From: Microvirga rosea
Lineage (GTDB): Bacteria; Pseudomonadota; Alphaproteobacteria; Rhizobiales; Beijerinckiaceae
NCBI RefSeq assembly: GCF_020595095.1
Contig: NZ_JAJDOP010000002.1
Span: 248,001-312,000 of the forward strand
Length of the DNA stretch: 64,000 nucleotides
Reading direction: 5' to 3'
The notes beneath the pieces were generated by a model. The model did not search any database, was not told where the DNA came from, and saw nothing but the letters and a program-made list of their open reading frames with translations. How positions within the stretch are numbered: position 1 is the first letter of the stretch; each line of letters starts with the position of its first letter. Below, piece after piece: positions 8,172-16,094 of this stretch. The translations under genes were made by a program, and so were the position numbers.

Positions 8172-9008
8172 ATGTCCGATCAATTGAAACGAGCAGGCAG
8201 GTTTTCGCTGCCTGCATGGCAGGCGGTCATCATCGACGTGGCGCAGGCTCTGCGGTTCTATTCCCGCCTGCCGGTTCCTGTCCTGCCATGGGAAGGAGAT
8301 CCTCACGGGCTTCCGGACTTCAGCCGAATCGTGCGTGTGCTTCCGCTCGCCGGCCTCGTGCTCGGGCTCTTTCCCGCATTGGTGCTCGTTGCGGCCCTGA
8401 GTCTCGGCCTGGGTCCGTGGCTCGCAGCGATTCTGTCGGTCGCCACCGCGACGATCACCACCGGTGCATTTCATGAGGATGGGCTCGCGGACACCGCCGA
8501 TAGCTTCGGCGCCGCCACCCGGGAGCGGCGTCTCGCGATCATGAAGGACAGCCTGATCGGCTCGTTCGGCGCATCGGCCCTGATCCTCGGGTTCGCGCTG
8601 CGGATCACGGCCCTCGCCACGGTTCTGGACCGGATCGAGCTCGCCGCCGCCGTCTCGGCGGTCCTGATCACCGCCGCCTTGTCCCGCGTTGCCGGCCTCG
8701 TGCCGCTGATGTTCCTGCCGCCCGCGCGCACCGACGGCGCGGCTCAGGCGGTCGGACGCCCCGCGCGGGAGAGTTTCTGGTTCGCGGCGGCTCTGATGGG
8801 CAGCCTCGCCCTCGTCCTTGGCCTCGGCGCGGGGCTGCCGCCATCCGGTCTTGCATGGATGATGGTCCTCGCAGCCCTCTCGGGGATCGGCCTCATGCGC
8901 CTCGCGCAGCGCCATATTCAGGGCCAGACGGGCGACATCGCGGGCGCGGCGCAGCAGGTCGCCGAGATCGCTGCGCTGATCGGCCTCTTGATCGCGCTTC
9001 AGCCGTAA
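8172..9008 (+). CDS. cobS: adenosylcobinamide-GDP ribazoletransferase (cobalamin synthase)
   Basis: A 278-residue polytopic inner-membrane enzyme, called CobV in some naming schemes, that performs the last condensation of cobalamin assembly. Diagnostic features are FYSRLPVPVLPWE near residue 36, the metal-binding motif FHEDGLADTADSFG near residue 98, and several Leu/Ala-rich membrane helices. The order cobS, then a DUF1289 gene, then an aspartic protease gene forms a tight plus-strand operon. Confidence 0.93.
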   Translation: MSDQLKRAGRFSLPAWQAVIIDVAQALRFYSRLPVPVLPWEGDPHGLPDFSRIVRVLPLAGLVLGLFPALVLVAALSLGLGPWLAAILSVATATITTGAFHEDGLADTADSFGAATRERRLAIMKDSLIGSFGASALILGFALRITALATVLDRIELAAAVSAVLITAALSRVAGLVPLMFLPPARTDGAAQAVGRPARESFWFAAALMGSLALVLGLGAGLPPSGLAWMMVLAALSGIGLMRLAQRHIQGQTGDIAGAAQQVAEIAALIGLLIALQP

Positions 9009-9026
9009 CGACATGATGGAGAGATC

Positions 9027-9236
9027 ATGAACCGCGCATCCAGTCCCTGCATCCGCGTCTGCACGCTCGATCCCGCGACGGGTCTCTGCGAGGGCTGCGG
9101 ACGCACGCGCGAGGAAATTGCCCAGTGGTTTCGCCTAACCGAGGAGGAGCGTCTGCGCATCATGGCGGGGCTGCCCGAGCGGATGCACCGGGCCTTCGTG
9201 CTCGGCGAAAGCGAGCCCGCGAAGGGGCCGCAATGA
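9027..9236 (+). CDS. DUF1289 family small cysteine protein
   Basis: A 69-residue protein with the DUF1289 cysteine pattern: SPCIRVCTLDP, then GLCEGCGRTREEI, and W-F/L-T/E-EER downstream. The four cysteines are arranged like a small zinc- or Fe-S-binding knuckle. It starts 18 bases after cobS and overlaps the aspartic protease start by four bases. The function of the family is not established. Confidence 0.85.
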   Translation: MNRASSPCIRVCTLDPATGLCEGCGRTREEIAQWFRLTEEERLRIMAGLPERMHRAFVLGESEPAKGPQ

Positions 9237-9949
9237 CCATGCCCGGCATCCGGCCCCTCGGCGGCGCTCTCCTGGCGGCAGCCCTCCTGGTCGCCACCAT
9301 GGGCGAAACCGCGGTGGCAGGCCTCCAGCCGACGCAGGTCGCGCTGCTGCTCGCGTTTTTCGGCTGCAGCCTCTACATGGCGGCCGGCATTGTCGACGGC
9401 TTCGCGCAACATTGGACGCATGGGGTCCAGGCGACGGCGGTGAGCGGCGGCCTCCTTGTCGCCGCGCTGGTGGTCTATGCCGCCCGCGACGATCTGCAGA
9501 TGGTCCTGGATCGCGCCATCGGCGACATCGCCGACGGGCGAGCGGTGGTGACGGACAAGGGGGAAATCGTCGCCGCCAAACGCAGCGACGGGAGCTTCCC
9601 GCTGAATGGTCGCGTCAACGGCCGCGAGGCACGCTTCGTTTTCGACACGGGTGCCAGCACGGTTGTCCTGCGCGCGGAACATGCGGCGGATTTCGGCTTC
9701 AGGGAAGAGGATCTGAACTTCTCGATCCCCGTCGCGACGGCCAACGGCGTCGCTCTCGCGGCACCTGTCACGATCGGGGCGCTGAGCATCGGATCGATTA
9801 CCGAACGCAATGTCCCGGCCCTCGTGACACGCTCCGGCGCCCTCCACACGAATCTACTCGGCATGAGCTTTCTGGAGCGGCTTGCCTCCTATGAGGTACG
9901 TGGCAACCGGCTGATCCTGCGCCCAAAGGAGCCTAGCCCAGCAGGCTGA
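9233..9949 (+). CDS. membrane-anchored retropepsin-like aspartic protease
   Basis: A 238-residue protein with two or three N-terminal hydrophobic segments followed by a soluble domain of clan AA type. FVFDTGASTVVL contains the catalytic D-T-G-A, and LLGMSFLERLASYEV with NRLILRP is the typical end of the TIGR02281-type family. The enzyme should work as a homodimer facing the periplasm. ATG 9233 overlaps the DUF1289 stop. The 3' end overlaps the convergent TauE gene by 17 bases. Confidence 0.85.
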   Translation: MTMPGIRPLGGALLAAALLVATMGETAVAGLQPTQVALLLAFFGCSLYMAAGIVDGFAQHWTHGVQATAVSGGLLVAALVVYAARDDLQMVLDRAIGDIADGRAVVTDKGEIVAAKRSDGSFPLNGRVNGREARFVFDTGASTVVLRAEHAADFGFREEDLNFSIPVATANGVALAAPVTIGALSIGSITERNVPALVTRSGALHTNLLGMSFLERLASYEVRGNRLILRPKEPSPAG

Positions 9950-10784
9950 CGAAGAAGCGGGCGCAGACCGTCAGCAGAAAGATCCCGAAGGCGATTTCCA
10001 GCTTGCGCTTCGACAGGCGATGCGCAAGCCGCGCCCCGATGGGCGCCATCCATGCGCTGGTCGGAATGAACAGCAGAAAACCCACCAGGGAGATATATCC
10101 GAGGGCGAACGGCGGTTGCAGGGCGATCACGTTCGGATAATCCGCCATGCGCGGCCAGCCCGCGTAGATATAGCCCAGCGCACCCGGGATCGAGATCAGG
10201 ATCCCTAAGCCCGACGAGGTTGCCACCGCTTGATGGATCGGCCGGTTGTAGAACGTCATGAACAGGTTCGAAAGCTGCCCGCCGCCGATGCCCATGAGGG
10301 CGGACAGCACGCCGATGATCCAGCCGTAGACGATCATCACGGGCCGTCCGGGCATGTCGGTGCCGAACCGCCAGCTGTCCTTTCCGAAGAGCAGACGGAT
10401 GGCGGACACGCCGGCGACGACGACGAACACGGTCTTGAACAGATCGGCCGGCGCATAACGGGCGATGACGCTGCCCATGATCACGCCGAGAACGACGGGC
10501 ACCGCCCAGACGCGCAGGATCGACATGTCCACCGCGCCCTTCGCCTGATGGGCGCGGAAGGACCGGATGGAGGTCGGAATGATGATCGCGAGCGAGGTGC
10601 CGACGCAAAGGGGCATCCGCACCTCCTCCGGCACGCCGACGAAGCGGAACAGCTCGTAGAGGATCGGCACGGCGACCGCTCCGCCGCCCACGCCGAAAAC
10701 GCCGGCGAGCAGGCCCGTGATCGCTCCGGCGCCAAGGAGGGCGACCACAAGCCAGGAGAGATCGAAGACGGAAATGCCGAACAT
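9933..10784 (-). CDS. sulfite exporter TauE/SafE family permease
   Basis: About 283 residues with eight likely membrane helices and the family's duplicated glycine-rich motifs: GLLAGVFGVGGGAVAVPIL near the N terminus and GVLSALMGIGGGQLSNLF in the middle. Family members move sulfite, sulfoacetate or other small organic anions out of the cell; the substrate here is not predictable. I start at ATG 10784 because MFGIS opens directly into the first helix; the frame is open back to 10862. Confidence 0.85.
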   Translation of the reverse strand: MFGISVFDLSWLVVALLGAGAITGLLAGVFGVGGGAVAVPILYELFRFVGVPEEVRMPLCVGTSLAIIIPTSIRSFRAHQAKGAVDMSILRVWAVPVVLGVIMGSVIARYAPADLFKTVFVVVAGVSAIRLLFGKDSWRFGTDMPGRPVMIVYGWIIGVLSALMGIGGGQLSNLFMTFYNRPIHQAVATSSGLGILISIPGALGYIYAGWPRMADYPNVIALQPPFALGYISLVGFLLFIPTSAWMAPIGARLAHRLSKRKLEIAFGIFLLTVCARFFVSLLG

Positions 10785-10900
10785 GATGGGAAGATCTTTC
10801 AACCAGGACCGCCGATTTGTGGCGGAGATCCCCAGCCGGGGCAAGGGAGGCGAAAGTCGCAAGGCCGCAACACGTGGGCGCCCGCGTCACGCCGCGGCTT

Positions 10901-11677
10901 TCAGGGTGCGCCTGCCGAACGGTTGAACAGCAGCGCCCGCGCTTCATGCCGCATCGCGTCTTCCGTGCAGGCGTCAGGGCCGAGCCGTCCCCGCAGGCGA
11001 GGATAACGCTCGGCCAGAGTCGACAGCGTCATGTTTTCGGGAATGCGCGGATGCGCCACGCACAACGCACCGTCCGGACCCCAGGCGGCCTCGAACGTCA
11101 GCCGGTCATTGTGCGCGGATGTTTGAATGCCGAACCGGTCGAAGATGTCCACGAGCGTCCCGTCCCGGGTCGTCGGATGATCGTCGCCCCCGTAATCGGC
11201 GCGCAGCATGTGCGTGCAGGCGCGATGAAGATCGCGCATCGGAACGCCTTCCCGGTCGTCCCATGGCCGGTAGCCCATGAGGATGCACTTGCCCTCCGCG
11301 CCGCTGGTGCAGGTGAAGGCGAAACCGCCATGGCCATTCGCCATCGCCAACGCAAGCCTTCGGCCTTTCGGATCCGGCAGGCAGACATCCTGAGGCGGCT
11401 TATCCCCTTGATGAAGGGACAGGCCGAAAAGCGGGACCCGGCCGCCCACCGCGGTTTCGTCCATCACGACGCTGTCGATACGAGCCTCGGCCACACCCGC
11501 CGGTCCCGGCAGCTTCAGCCTGATCCCGATCAGATCCTCACGCTTGAGAACACGACCGTCATCGAGACTCAGCACGAGGTCTGCTCCTTCCATGTGCAAG
11601 CGCCCGTCGAGCGCAAGACCAGGATCCGGAATGCCGGATGCGGCGAGGAACAGGAGCATGAGAGCAAGTTTTCGCAT
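10901..11677 (-). CDS. exported ADYC-like domain protein
   Basis: A 258-residue protein with a signal peptide (MRKLALMLLFLAASG, cleavage near GLALDG). The segment HRACTHMLRADYGGDDHPTTRDG, followed by DIFDRFGI, matches what I recall of the ADYC domain, except that the domain's namesake cysteine is glycine here (ADYG). Further cysteines (DVCLP, FTCTSG, GKCILMGY, ALCVAHP, DACTEDA) suggest disulphides in the periplasm or outside. It lies directly downstream, on the same strand, of a small N-G-L repeat protein gene, with a hairpin between. The function of the family is unknown. Confidence 0.65.
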   Translation of the reverse strand: MRKLALMLLFLAASGIPDPGLALDGRLHMEGADLVLSLDDGRVLKREDLIGIRLKLPGPAGVAEARIDSVVMDETAVGGRVPLFGLSLHQGDKPPQDVCLPDPKGRRLALAMANGHGGFAFTCTSGAEGKCILMGYRPWDDREGVPMRDLHRACTHMLRADYGGDDHPTTRDGTLVDIFDRFGIQTSAHNDRLTFEAAWGPDGALCVAHPRIPENMTLSTLAERYPRLRGRLGPDACTEDAMRHEARALLFNRSAGAP

Positions 11678-11698
11678 CGGCGACCAACAAGGAAGAAC

Positions 11699-11724
11699 GG
11701 AGCCTCCCGCCACCGGGAGGCTCC
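11699..11724 (-). terminator. 11-bp hairpin between NGL-repeat gene and ADYC-like gene
   Basis: GGAGCCTCCCG and CGGGAGGCTCC pair perfectly around a four-base loop. In the minus direction the hairpin is followed by GTTCTTCCTTG, a weak T-rich tract, so it may be a leaky terminator that lowers expression of the ADYC-like gene relative to the repeat-protein gene. Confidence 0.6.
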
Positions 11725-11744
11725 GACACACCGAACAGGAGATG

Positions 11745-12038
11745 TTACCGGAGACGAACCGGCGATCCGTCCGGCAGCGTCGCCGTCAAGGAATCGAGAG
11801 TTTGCGCTTCAATCGGGAGAGCGGCCTCGCCGCCCAGGGCCCGGCCGTTGACGCTCAAGCCGTTCACACTGAGCCCGTTGACGCTGAGCCCATTCACGCT
11901 GAGGCCGTTCACGCTCAGTCCATTGACGCTGAGACCGTTGACGCTCAAGCCATTGGTTGTCTCGCCGGCCGTTGCGCCGGAGGCTGCCGAGAAAGCGATT
12001 GCAATTGCAAGCATCGGGAAATGAAGACGGGCGAACAT
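11745..12038 (-). CDS. small exported protein with eight N-G-L pentamer repeats
   Basis: A 97-residue protein with a signal peptide (core PMLAIAIAFSAASGATAG) followed by TNGL and seven SVNG units in perfect five-residue register. A C-terminal segment ending LPDGSPVRLR follows. ATG 12038 is preceded by GGAGAAG, which sets the start. The repeat is shorter and more regular than normal pentapeptide-repeat proteins and its phase (x-x-N-G-L) does not match the canonical A(D/N)LxX. A second gene of the same kind lies at 12867-13112. The function is unknown; a secreted or surface repeat fold is an inference. Confidence 0.75.
   Translation of the reverse strand: MFARLHFPMLAIAIAFSAASGATAGETTNGLSVNGLSVNGLSVNGLSVNGLSVNGLSVNGLSVNGRALGGEAALPIEAQTLDSLTATLPDGSPVRLR
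11845..11955 (-). repeat. seven tandem 15-bp coding repeats plus a partial unit
   Basis: Seven consecutive 15-base units of the form CC(G/A)TT(G/C)AC(G/A)CT(G/C)A(A/G)N, then a partial CCATTG, encode the SVNGL pentamers. Units differ at a few, mostly synonymous, positions, so the amino-acid pattern looks selected and not only recently amplified. Confidence 0.9.
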
Positions 12039-12370
12039 GAACTTCTCCAGGAATGGGATGTAGCGGCGCTGCTCGGACAACGGCAGAACTCACGCAGAGA
12101 AATGTTCATGAAATAACGTTTCTATCAAGTTATAACGTTAGAATGACTTAATGATCTATTTAAATATGCCCAAAATACACTCTTAGATTACATATCAATA
12201 TAAATTATCAATTTTAGGTAGTTGAATTGGCCCTTCGACAGAACTCTTTAATCACTCGTTAACTCTACGGCCGCTCTGCGGTTAAAGCCCGGACAAGGCT
12301 TCGGAGTGCCGTGGAGACTAATGCTCTGAAAGTGAGGAAGGCGGTGTTGGGGCAGCCGGAGACCTCGACA

Positions 12371-12736
12371 CTACACGCCAAGGTCATAGACGAAGAACAG
12401 CCCGAACCCGACGACGATCAACCCTGCACTCAGGACCTTTGCCACCCGCAACGGCAACGCGGCGCTTTCGATTTCGGCGTGCCTTGCGGCTCTTTCGGCC
12501 GGGGACATGCGCTCCACGGCGGCCATGTGCTGGGCGTAAAGGCCCGATGCCTGACTGTGGCCGACAGGGCCGCCCCGCTCCATTTCGACGGTCAGGGCGA
12601 TCAGCCCGATGATGAGCCCGAGGACACCGACTCCCAGGAAACCGACGATCCGGTAAGCGACGGAGGACGCGCCTCCCAGAGCCAGCACCAGCAGGGAGAG
12701 GTTGATCAAATCGGATGCCGTGGCACGCAGGCGCAT
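12371..12736 (-). CDS. small integral membrane protein
   Basis: A 121-residue protein with two adjacent N-terminal helices (LINLSLLVLALGGASSVAY and IVGFLGVGVLGLIIGLIAL), a polar loop with QHMAAVERMSPAERAARHAEIE, and a C-terminal helix (VLSAGLIVVGFGLFFVYDL). It lies between the two N-G-L repeat genes on the same strand, but a strong terminator at 12811-12840 separates it from the upstream one. I do not recognise the family. Confidence 0.6.
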   Translation of the reverse strand: MRLRATASDLINLSLLVLALGGASSVAYRIVGFLGVGVLGLIIGLIALTVEMERGGPVGHSQASGLYAQHMAAVERMSPAERAARHAEIESAALPLRVAKVLSAGLIVVGFGLFFVYDLGV

Positions 12737-12810
12737 GCTGCCTCCAGGGACGGAGTGTAACCTGAAACCGGTATTTCAACCACTTTGCGCGCAGCGGCAT
12801 GGTCGCCAAC

Positions 12811-12840
12811 AAAAAACCCTCCCGCCGAAGCGGGAGGGTC
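12811..12840 (-). terminator. rho-independent terminator after the second NGL-repeat gene
   Basis: In the minus direction, ACCCTCCCGC and GCGGGAGGGT flank a TTCG tetraloop and are followed by six to seven Ts. This is a textbook terminator about 27 bases after the stop codon at 12867, indicating an abundant single-gene transcript. Confidence 0.9.
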
Positions 12841-12866
12841 GATGCGTCTTCGGATCGCGCCGCGTC

Positions 12867-13112
12867 CTACTTCAAGGAAACGGAAGTCCCGTCCTGAAGA
12901 ACCGCCGAAGCAAGCCGGATCGTGCCCGACACGGTCCCATTGGTTGCCAGCCCGTTTTCGGAAGAGCCGTTCATGGTCAATCCGTTCATGGTCAGGCCAT
13001 TCATGGTCAATCCATTCATGGTCAGGCCATTGGTGAGCGTGGCTGCCGCCGCCTGCGTGGCGGCCATGCCGAGGGCAATGGCCGCGATAACGCCATAGGT
13101 CTTCATTCGCAT
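12867..13112 (-). CDS. small exported protein with N-G-L pentamer repeats, second copy
   Basis: About 81 residues: a signal peptide (VIAAIALGMAATQAAAA), then LTNG with four TMNG units and degenerate SSENG and LATNG units, then a C-terminal LQDGTSVSLK that resembles LPDGSPVRLR in the first copy. I chose ATG 13112, which is spaced seven bases from GGAG; ATG 13118 is too close to that site. The two proteins share layout (signal, pentamer array, short L-x-D-G tail) but use SV versus TM in the variable positions, so they are diverged paralogues. Confidence 0.75.
   Translation of the reverse strand: MRMKTYGVIAAIALGMAATQAAAATLTNGLTMNGLTMNGLTMNGLTMNGSSENGLATNGTVSGTIRLASAVLQDGTSVSLK
12967..13032 (-). 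repeat. four tandem 15-bp coding repeats plus a partial unit
   Basis: Four units of the form CC(G/A)TTCATGGTCA(A/G)(T/G), then CCATTG, encode the TMNGL pentamers. Units alternate between two versions, which suggests duplication of a 30-base double unit. Confidence 0.88.
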
Positions 13113-13319
13113 GTTCATACTCCATCATGCAGTCGGAGGGTTTTGAATTCCCTCCTGACGGGATGAGTCATATAGCGAACATTGTTACATTAAAGCTCTT
13201 TTGCCTCTTTCCATGCGTTTCAGAGCTTCGTCCTGTGCAAAAGCACACCCTCACTTGATCTCAAGTTGCAATAAACAACTCAAGGCCGCAGAGCTGGCGA
13301 GCACCCTGGCAGCTTTCCG

Positions 13320-14324
13320 TTAGGGAGAGGCTTCCTCAAGAACAGCATGCCGCGCCATCGCCCGCGATACCTGGGCGACGGCCTCGCGCAGGGTTTCGAG
13401 ACCAGCGCCGGGCTTGACGGCTTCCGTGGCAAGATGGCGGCGGTAGGCGCGTGCGCCGGGGCGTCCGGTGAAGAGCCCGAGCATGTGGCGGGTAATGGAA
13501 TGGAGACGCTCGCCCTCGGCGAGGCGTGCTGCCACGTACGGCTCATAGGCCGCGATGGCCTCGAACCCGTCCGCGACGGGCGCGGCTTCGCCGTAAAGCT
13601 CCGGATCGACCTGGAGCAGGATCTCGGGCTCCTGATAGGCGACGCGGCCCAGCATGACCCCATCCACGTGCCGAAGATGCTCGTGCACCTCGGCCATGGT
13701 CTTGATGCCGCCGTTGATGGCGACGGGCAGATCGGGCCTCGCCTGCTTCAGGCGGTAGACGCGAGGATAATCGAGGGGTGGAATGTCCCGGTTTTCCTTA
13801 GGCGACAGCCCCTGAAGCCAGGCCTTGCGCGCATGGACCGTCAGCTCGTCGCAACCCGCCGCGACGACCGCCTCGGTCAAGCGGTCCAGCGCCACCTCCG
13901 TGTCCTGATCGTCGACGCCGATCCGGCACTTGACCGTCACGGGCAAAGCGACGGCGGCTTTGAGGGCCGCGACGCAATCGCCGACGAGGCCGGGCTCCTG
14001 CATCAGGCAGGCGCCGAACCGGCCGTTCTGCACCCGATCGGACGGGCAGCCCACGTTGAGGTTGATCTCGTCATACCCGAAATCGGCGCAGATCCGGGCC
14101 GCCTTGGCGAGCTCCTGCGGATCGGATCCGCCAAGCTGCACCGCCACCGGATGCTCGGACGGATCGAAGCCGAGCAGGCGCTCCCGCGGCCCGAAGATCA
14201 CCGCCCCGGTGGTCACCATCTCCGTATAAAGCCGCGCCCGGCGCGACAGGACGCGGTGGAACGCCCGGCAATGCCGGTCGGTCCAGTCCATCATGGGCGC
14301 AACGGTGAAGAACTTCTCTGTCAT
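13320..14324 (-). CDS. dusA: tRNA-dihydrouridine synthase A
   Basis: A 334-residue FMN enzyme that reduces uridine 20/20a in the tRNA D-loop. It has the DusA N-terminal signature VAPMMDWTDRHCRAFHR, LYTEMVTTGA near residue 40, and the catalytic-cysteine segment NVGCPSDRVQNGRFGACLM near residue 95. HARKAWLQGLSPKENR, typical of the DusA subfamily, and GGI plus DGVMLGRVAYQEP at the phosphate site follow. The start is placed at ATG 14324, three codons after an upstream ATG. Confidence 0.94.
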   Translation of the reverse strand: MTEKFFTVAPMMDWTDRHCRAFHRVLSRRARLYTEMVTTGAVIFGPRERLLGFDPSEHPVAVQLGGSDPQELAKAARICADFGYDEINLNVGCPSDRVQNGRFGACLMQEPGLVGDCVAALKAAVALPVTVKCRIGVDDQDTEVALDRLTEAVVAAGCDELTVHARKAWLQGLSPKENRDIPPLDYPRVYRLKQARPDLPVAINGGIKTMAEVHEHLRHVDGVMLGRVAYQEPEILLQVDPELYGEAAPVADGFEAIAAYEPYVAARLAEGERLHSITRHMLGLFTGRPGARAYRRHLATEAVKPGAGLETLREAVAQVSRAMARHAVLEEASP

Positions 14325-14536
14325 TCTCAACAAACGGTTGGCGGACGAAAGCGGGCCTTTTCCACCATGTGGGTCGGGACCTCAAGAAAAATGAGCCGGA
14401 CAAGGCCTCACAAGATCAAGAGGATAATAAGCTACGGGGACTGGAAGAATAAATCATTCTACGGCAACGCTTGGAACGTGCTTGAAGAGAATTCGTTTCC
14501 CCTGTCCAATACCACAACATTGGAAGGAGCGTAAGC

Positions 14537-14839
14537 GTGAAGAACAAGCTGATTATTTCCTGCGCCACGGCACTGCTTCTTACACTGCCAGCCGCAAGCT
14601 ATGCTCAAAGCTCAGGCAGCAATACGAACACGAACTCAAACAGCGCCTCTCAGTACGCTCCCGGACAACAGAACCGGAGCGGCATGACCGGACCGGGTGC
14701 TTCCGGCGCGGCTCCGGGTCAGCAGATGAAGTCCGATACCACCGGGTCGGTCACCAGCCCTGGAGCCTCTGAATACGCACCCGGCCAGCAGAAGAAACTT
14801 CCCACGGATACGTCCGGATCCTCGACCACGCGGAAGTGA
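14537..14839 (+). CDS. small exported protein with APGQQ repeats
   Basis: A 100-residue protein starting with GTG at 14537 behind a well-spaced AAGGAG. It has a clear signal peptide (LIISCATALLLTLPAASYAQ), then a disordered Ser/Asn/Gly-rich chain with three motifs, SQYAPGQQ, SGAAPGQQ and SEYAPGQQ, about 22-25 residues apart. There is no cysteine. I know similar short APGQ-containing exported proteins in rhizobia but not their function. A hairpin downstream separates it from ybaK. Confidence 0.7.
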   Translation: MKNKLIISCATALLLTLPAASYAQSSGSNTNTNSNSASQYAPGQQNRSGMTGPGASGAAPGQQMKSDTTGSVTSPGASEYAPGQQKKLPTDTSGSSTTRK

Positions 14840-14860
14840 CAGCGAATTCTTCGATGAAAG

Positions 14861-14890
14861 GCCGGAGGGCGCATTTTCCGCCCCTCCGGC
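14861..14890. terminator. shared terminator between convergent genes
   Basis: GCCGGAGGG and CCCTCCGGC form a 9-bp stem around a 12-base loop. It is flanked by AAA on the left and TTT on the right, so it can work in both directions for the APGQQ gene and ybaK. Confidence 0.7.
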
Positions 14891-14912
14891 TTTACGCTGC
14901 CCGTCGAACGCC

Positions 14913-15383
14913 TCACAGCACCGCCGCGACCTTGGCCTCGAGGATCTTCGCGGCCTCGGCGGGCGCAAGCCTCACCTGCAAGCCCCTCTGTCCGCCGTTG
15001 ACGAAGACGCTGTCGTGGCGAAAAGCGGTTTCCTCGATCACCGTCGGCACGCGCTTCTTCTGCCCGAACGGGCTGATGCCGCCCACATGATACCCGGTCA
15101 GCCGCTCCGCATCGGCGGGCTTCATCATCTGGGCCGATTTCCCGCCGAGTGCCGCCGCCAGCTTCTTGAGGTTCACCTCCTTGTCGGAGGGAACGACCAC
15201 GCAGGCAGGCTTTCCGTCGGTCGTCACCATCAGAGTCTTGAGGACGCTGCCCGGATCGACTCCGAGCGCTTCCGCCGCCTGCAGGCCGATGCGCTCGGCG
15301 CCGGGATCGTAGTCGTAGGTGTGAACCGTAAATGAAATTCCCGCCTGCTGAAGCGCAAGCGTGGCGCGGGTCGTTTTTGACAT
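14913..15383 (-). CDS. ybaK: Cys-tRNA(Pro) deacylase, YbaK/EbsC type
   Basis: A 156-residue YbaK-fold protein that hydrolyses cysteine mischarged on tRNA-Pro. It contains ERIGLQAAEALG near residue 31, VLKTLMV with the conserved lysine near 48, VVPSDKEVNLKKLAAALG near 64, and the GGISPFGQKKRVPTVIEE segment typical of bacterial YbaK. It starts 33 bases after the ureE stop on the same strand, so co-transcription is likely. Confidence 0.9.
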   Translation of the reverse strand: MSKTTRATLALQQAGISFTVHTYDYDPGAERIGLQAAEALGVDPGSVLKTLMVTTDGKPACVVVPSDKEVNLKKLAAALGGKSAQMMKPADAERLTGYHVGGISPFGQKKRVPTVIEETAFRHDSVFVNGGQRGLQVRLAPAEAAKILEAKVAAVL

Positions 15384-15416
15384 GGCCGTCTCGGATCGGA
15401 AACGCCGGGCCTTCGA

Positions 15417-16037
15417 TCAGTGATCGTGCTTGTGCCCGTCATGGTGGTGATGGCCGCAGCCGCATTCGTGACCATGCCCGTGATGGTGATCATGGTCATG
15501 GTCATGATCGTGCTTGTGCTCATGATGGACATGGTCGTGGTGGCCATGGTCATGATGGCCGTGATCGTGGCCGTGGTGGTGATGTCCGTGGCCATGATCG
15601 TGGTCGCAATGATGCGCGCTCTGCTCCGGCCGGAAGGCGCGCTTCACCGCCGTTGCGACGCAGCCCTGCCCGCGGGCGAGTTCCGCCAGGGCGGGCGTGT
15701 TCTCGATATAGAGAGCATCGCCGGTGGCCTCCACGAGCCCATGCTGGCTCCCAAGATGCCAGGCGAGGCGCATCAGACGCAGGGGATTTTCGGCCCGCAC
15801 TTCCAGCAGGTCTTCGAGCGCGGCCTTCACCAGCACGAGGCGCCCGTCTTCGAGGCGCAGCGCATCGCCGTCGTTGATCGTGGTTTCCATGTCGAGGTCG
15901 AGATGGATCTCGGTGCCGCCCTCGGCGGTGAGATGCGCATGGCGGCGGCTGCGGCCTTCGTGATCGAGGGTGATCGTATCCACGACCCGGTCAGGCTTCA
16001 CGGCAGGCTTGCGGACAATGGTGGCGACGCGGGGCAT
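15417..16037 (-). CDS. ureE: urease accessory protein UreE with long His-rich tail
   Basis: A 206-residue nickel metallochaperone. The N-terminal domain ([25 protein letters not shown]) and the central nickel-binding domain ([21 protein letters not shown]) match UreE. The last 64 or so residues are nearly all His, Asp and Gly, with [12 protein letters not shown] and one CGCG pair, which should store several nickel or zinc ions. ATG 16037 is chosen over an upstream TTG. No urease structural or other accessory genes are in the window. Its neighbours guaD and xdh act in purine breakdown, a pathway that can end in urea. Confidence 0.9.
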   Translation of the reverse strand: MPRVATIVRKPAVKPDRVVDTITLDHEGRSRRHAHLTAEGGTEIHLDLDMETTINDGDALRLEDGRLVLVKAALEDLLEVRAENPLRLMRLAWHLGSQHGLVEATGDALYIENTPALAELARGQGCVATAVKRAFRPEQSAHHCDHDHGHGHHHHGHDHGHHDHGHHDHVHHEHKHDHDHDHDHHHGHGHECGCGHHHHDGHKHDH

Positions 16038-16094
16038 GGGATCTCTCAATCATCTCTGGTCGGAACGGGTACATAGGAGCGCCCGGAGCGCTTG

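Noticed and set aside
11845..13032. Regular short repeats that could suggest a CRISPR array
   Set aside because: Units are 15 bases, directly adjacent without spacers, and lie in frame inside exported-protein genes.
15420..16076. 218-codon plus-strand frame with a Val/Met-rich, seemingly membrane-spanning N terminus
   Set aside because: It is the antisense of the UreE His/Asp tail (CAT and GAC codons read as ATG and GTC), which falsely mimics membrane helices.
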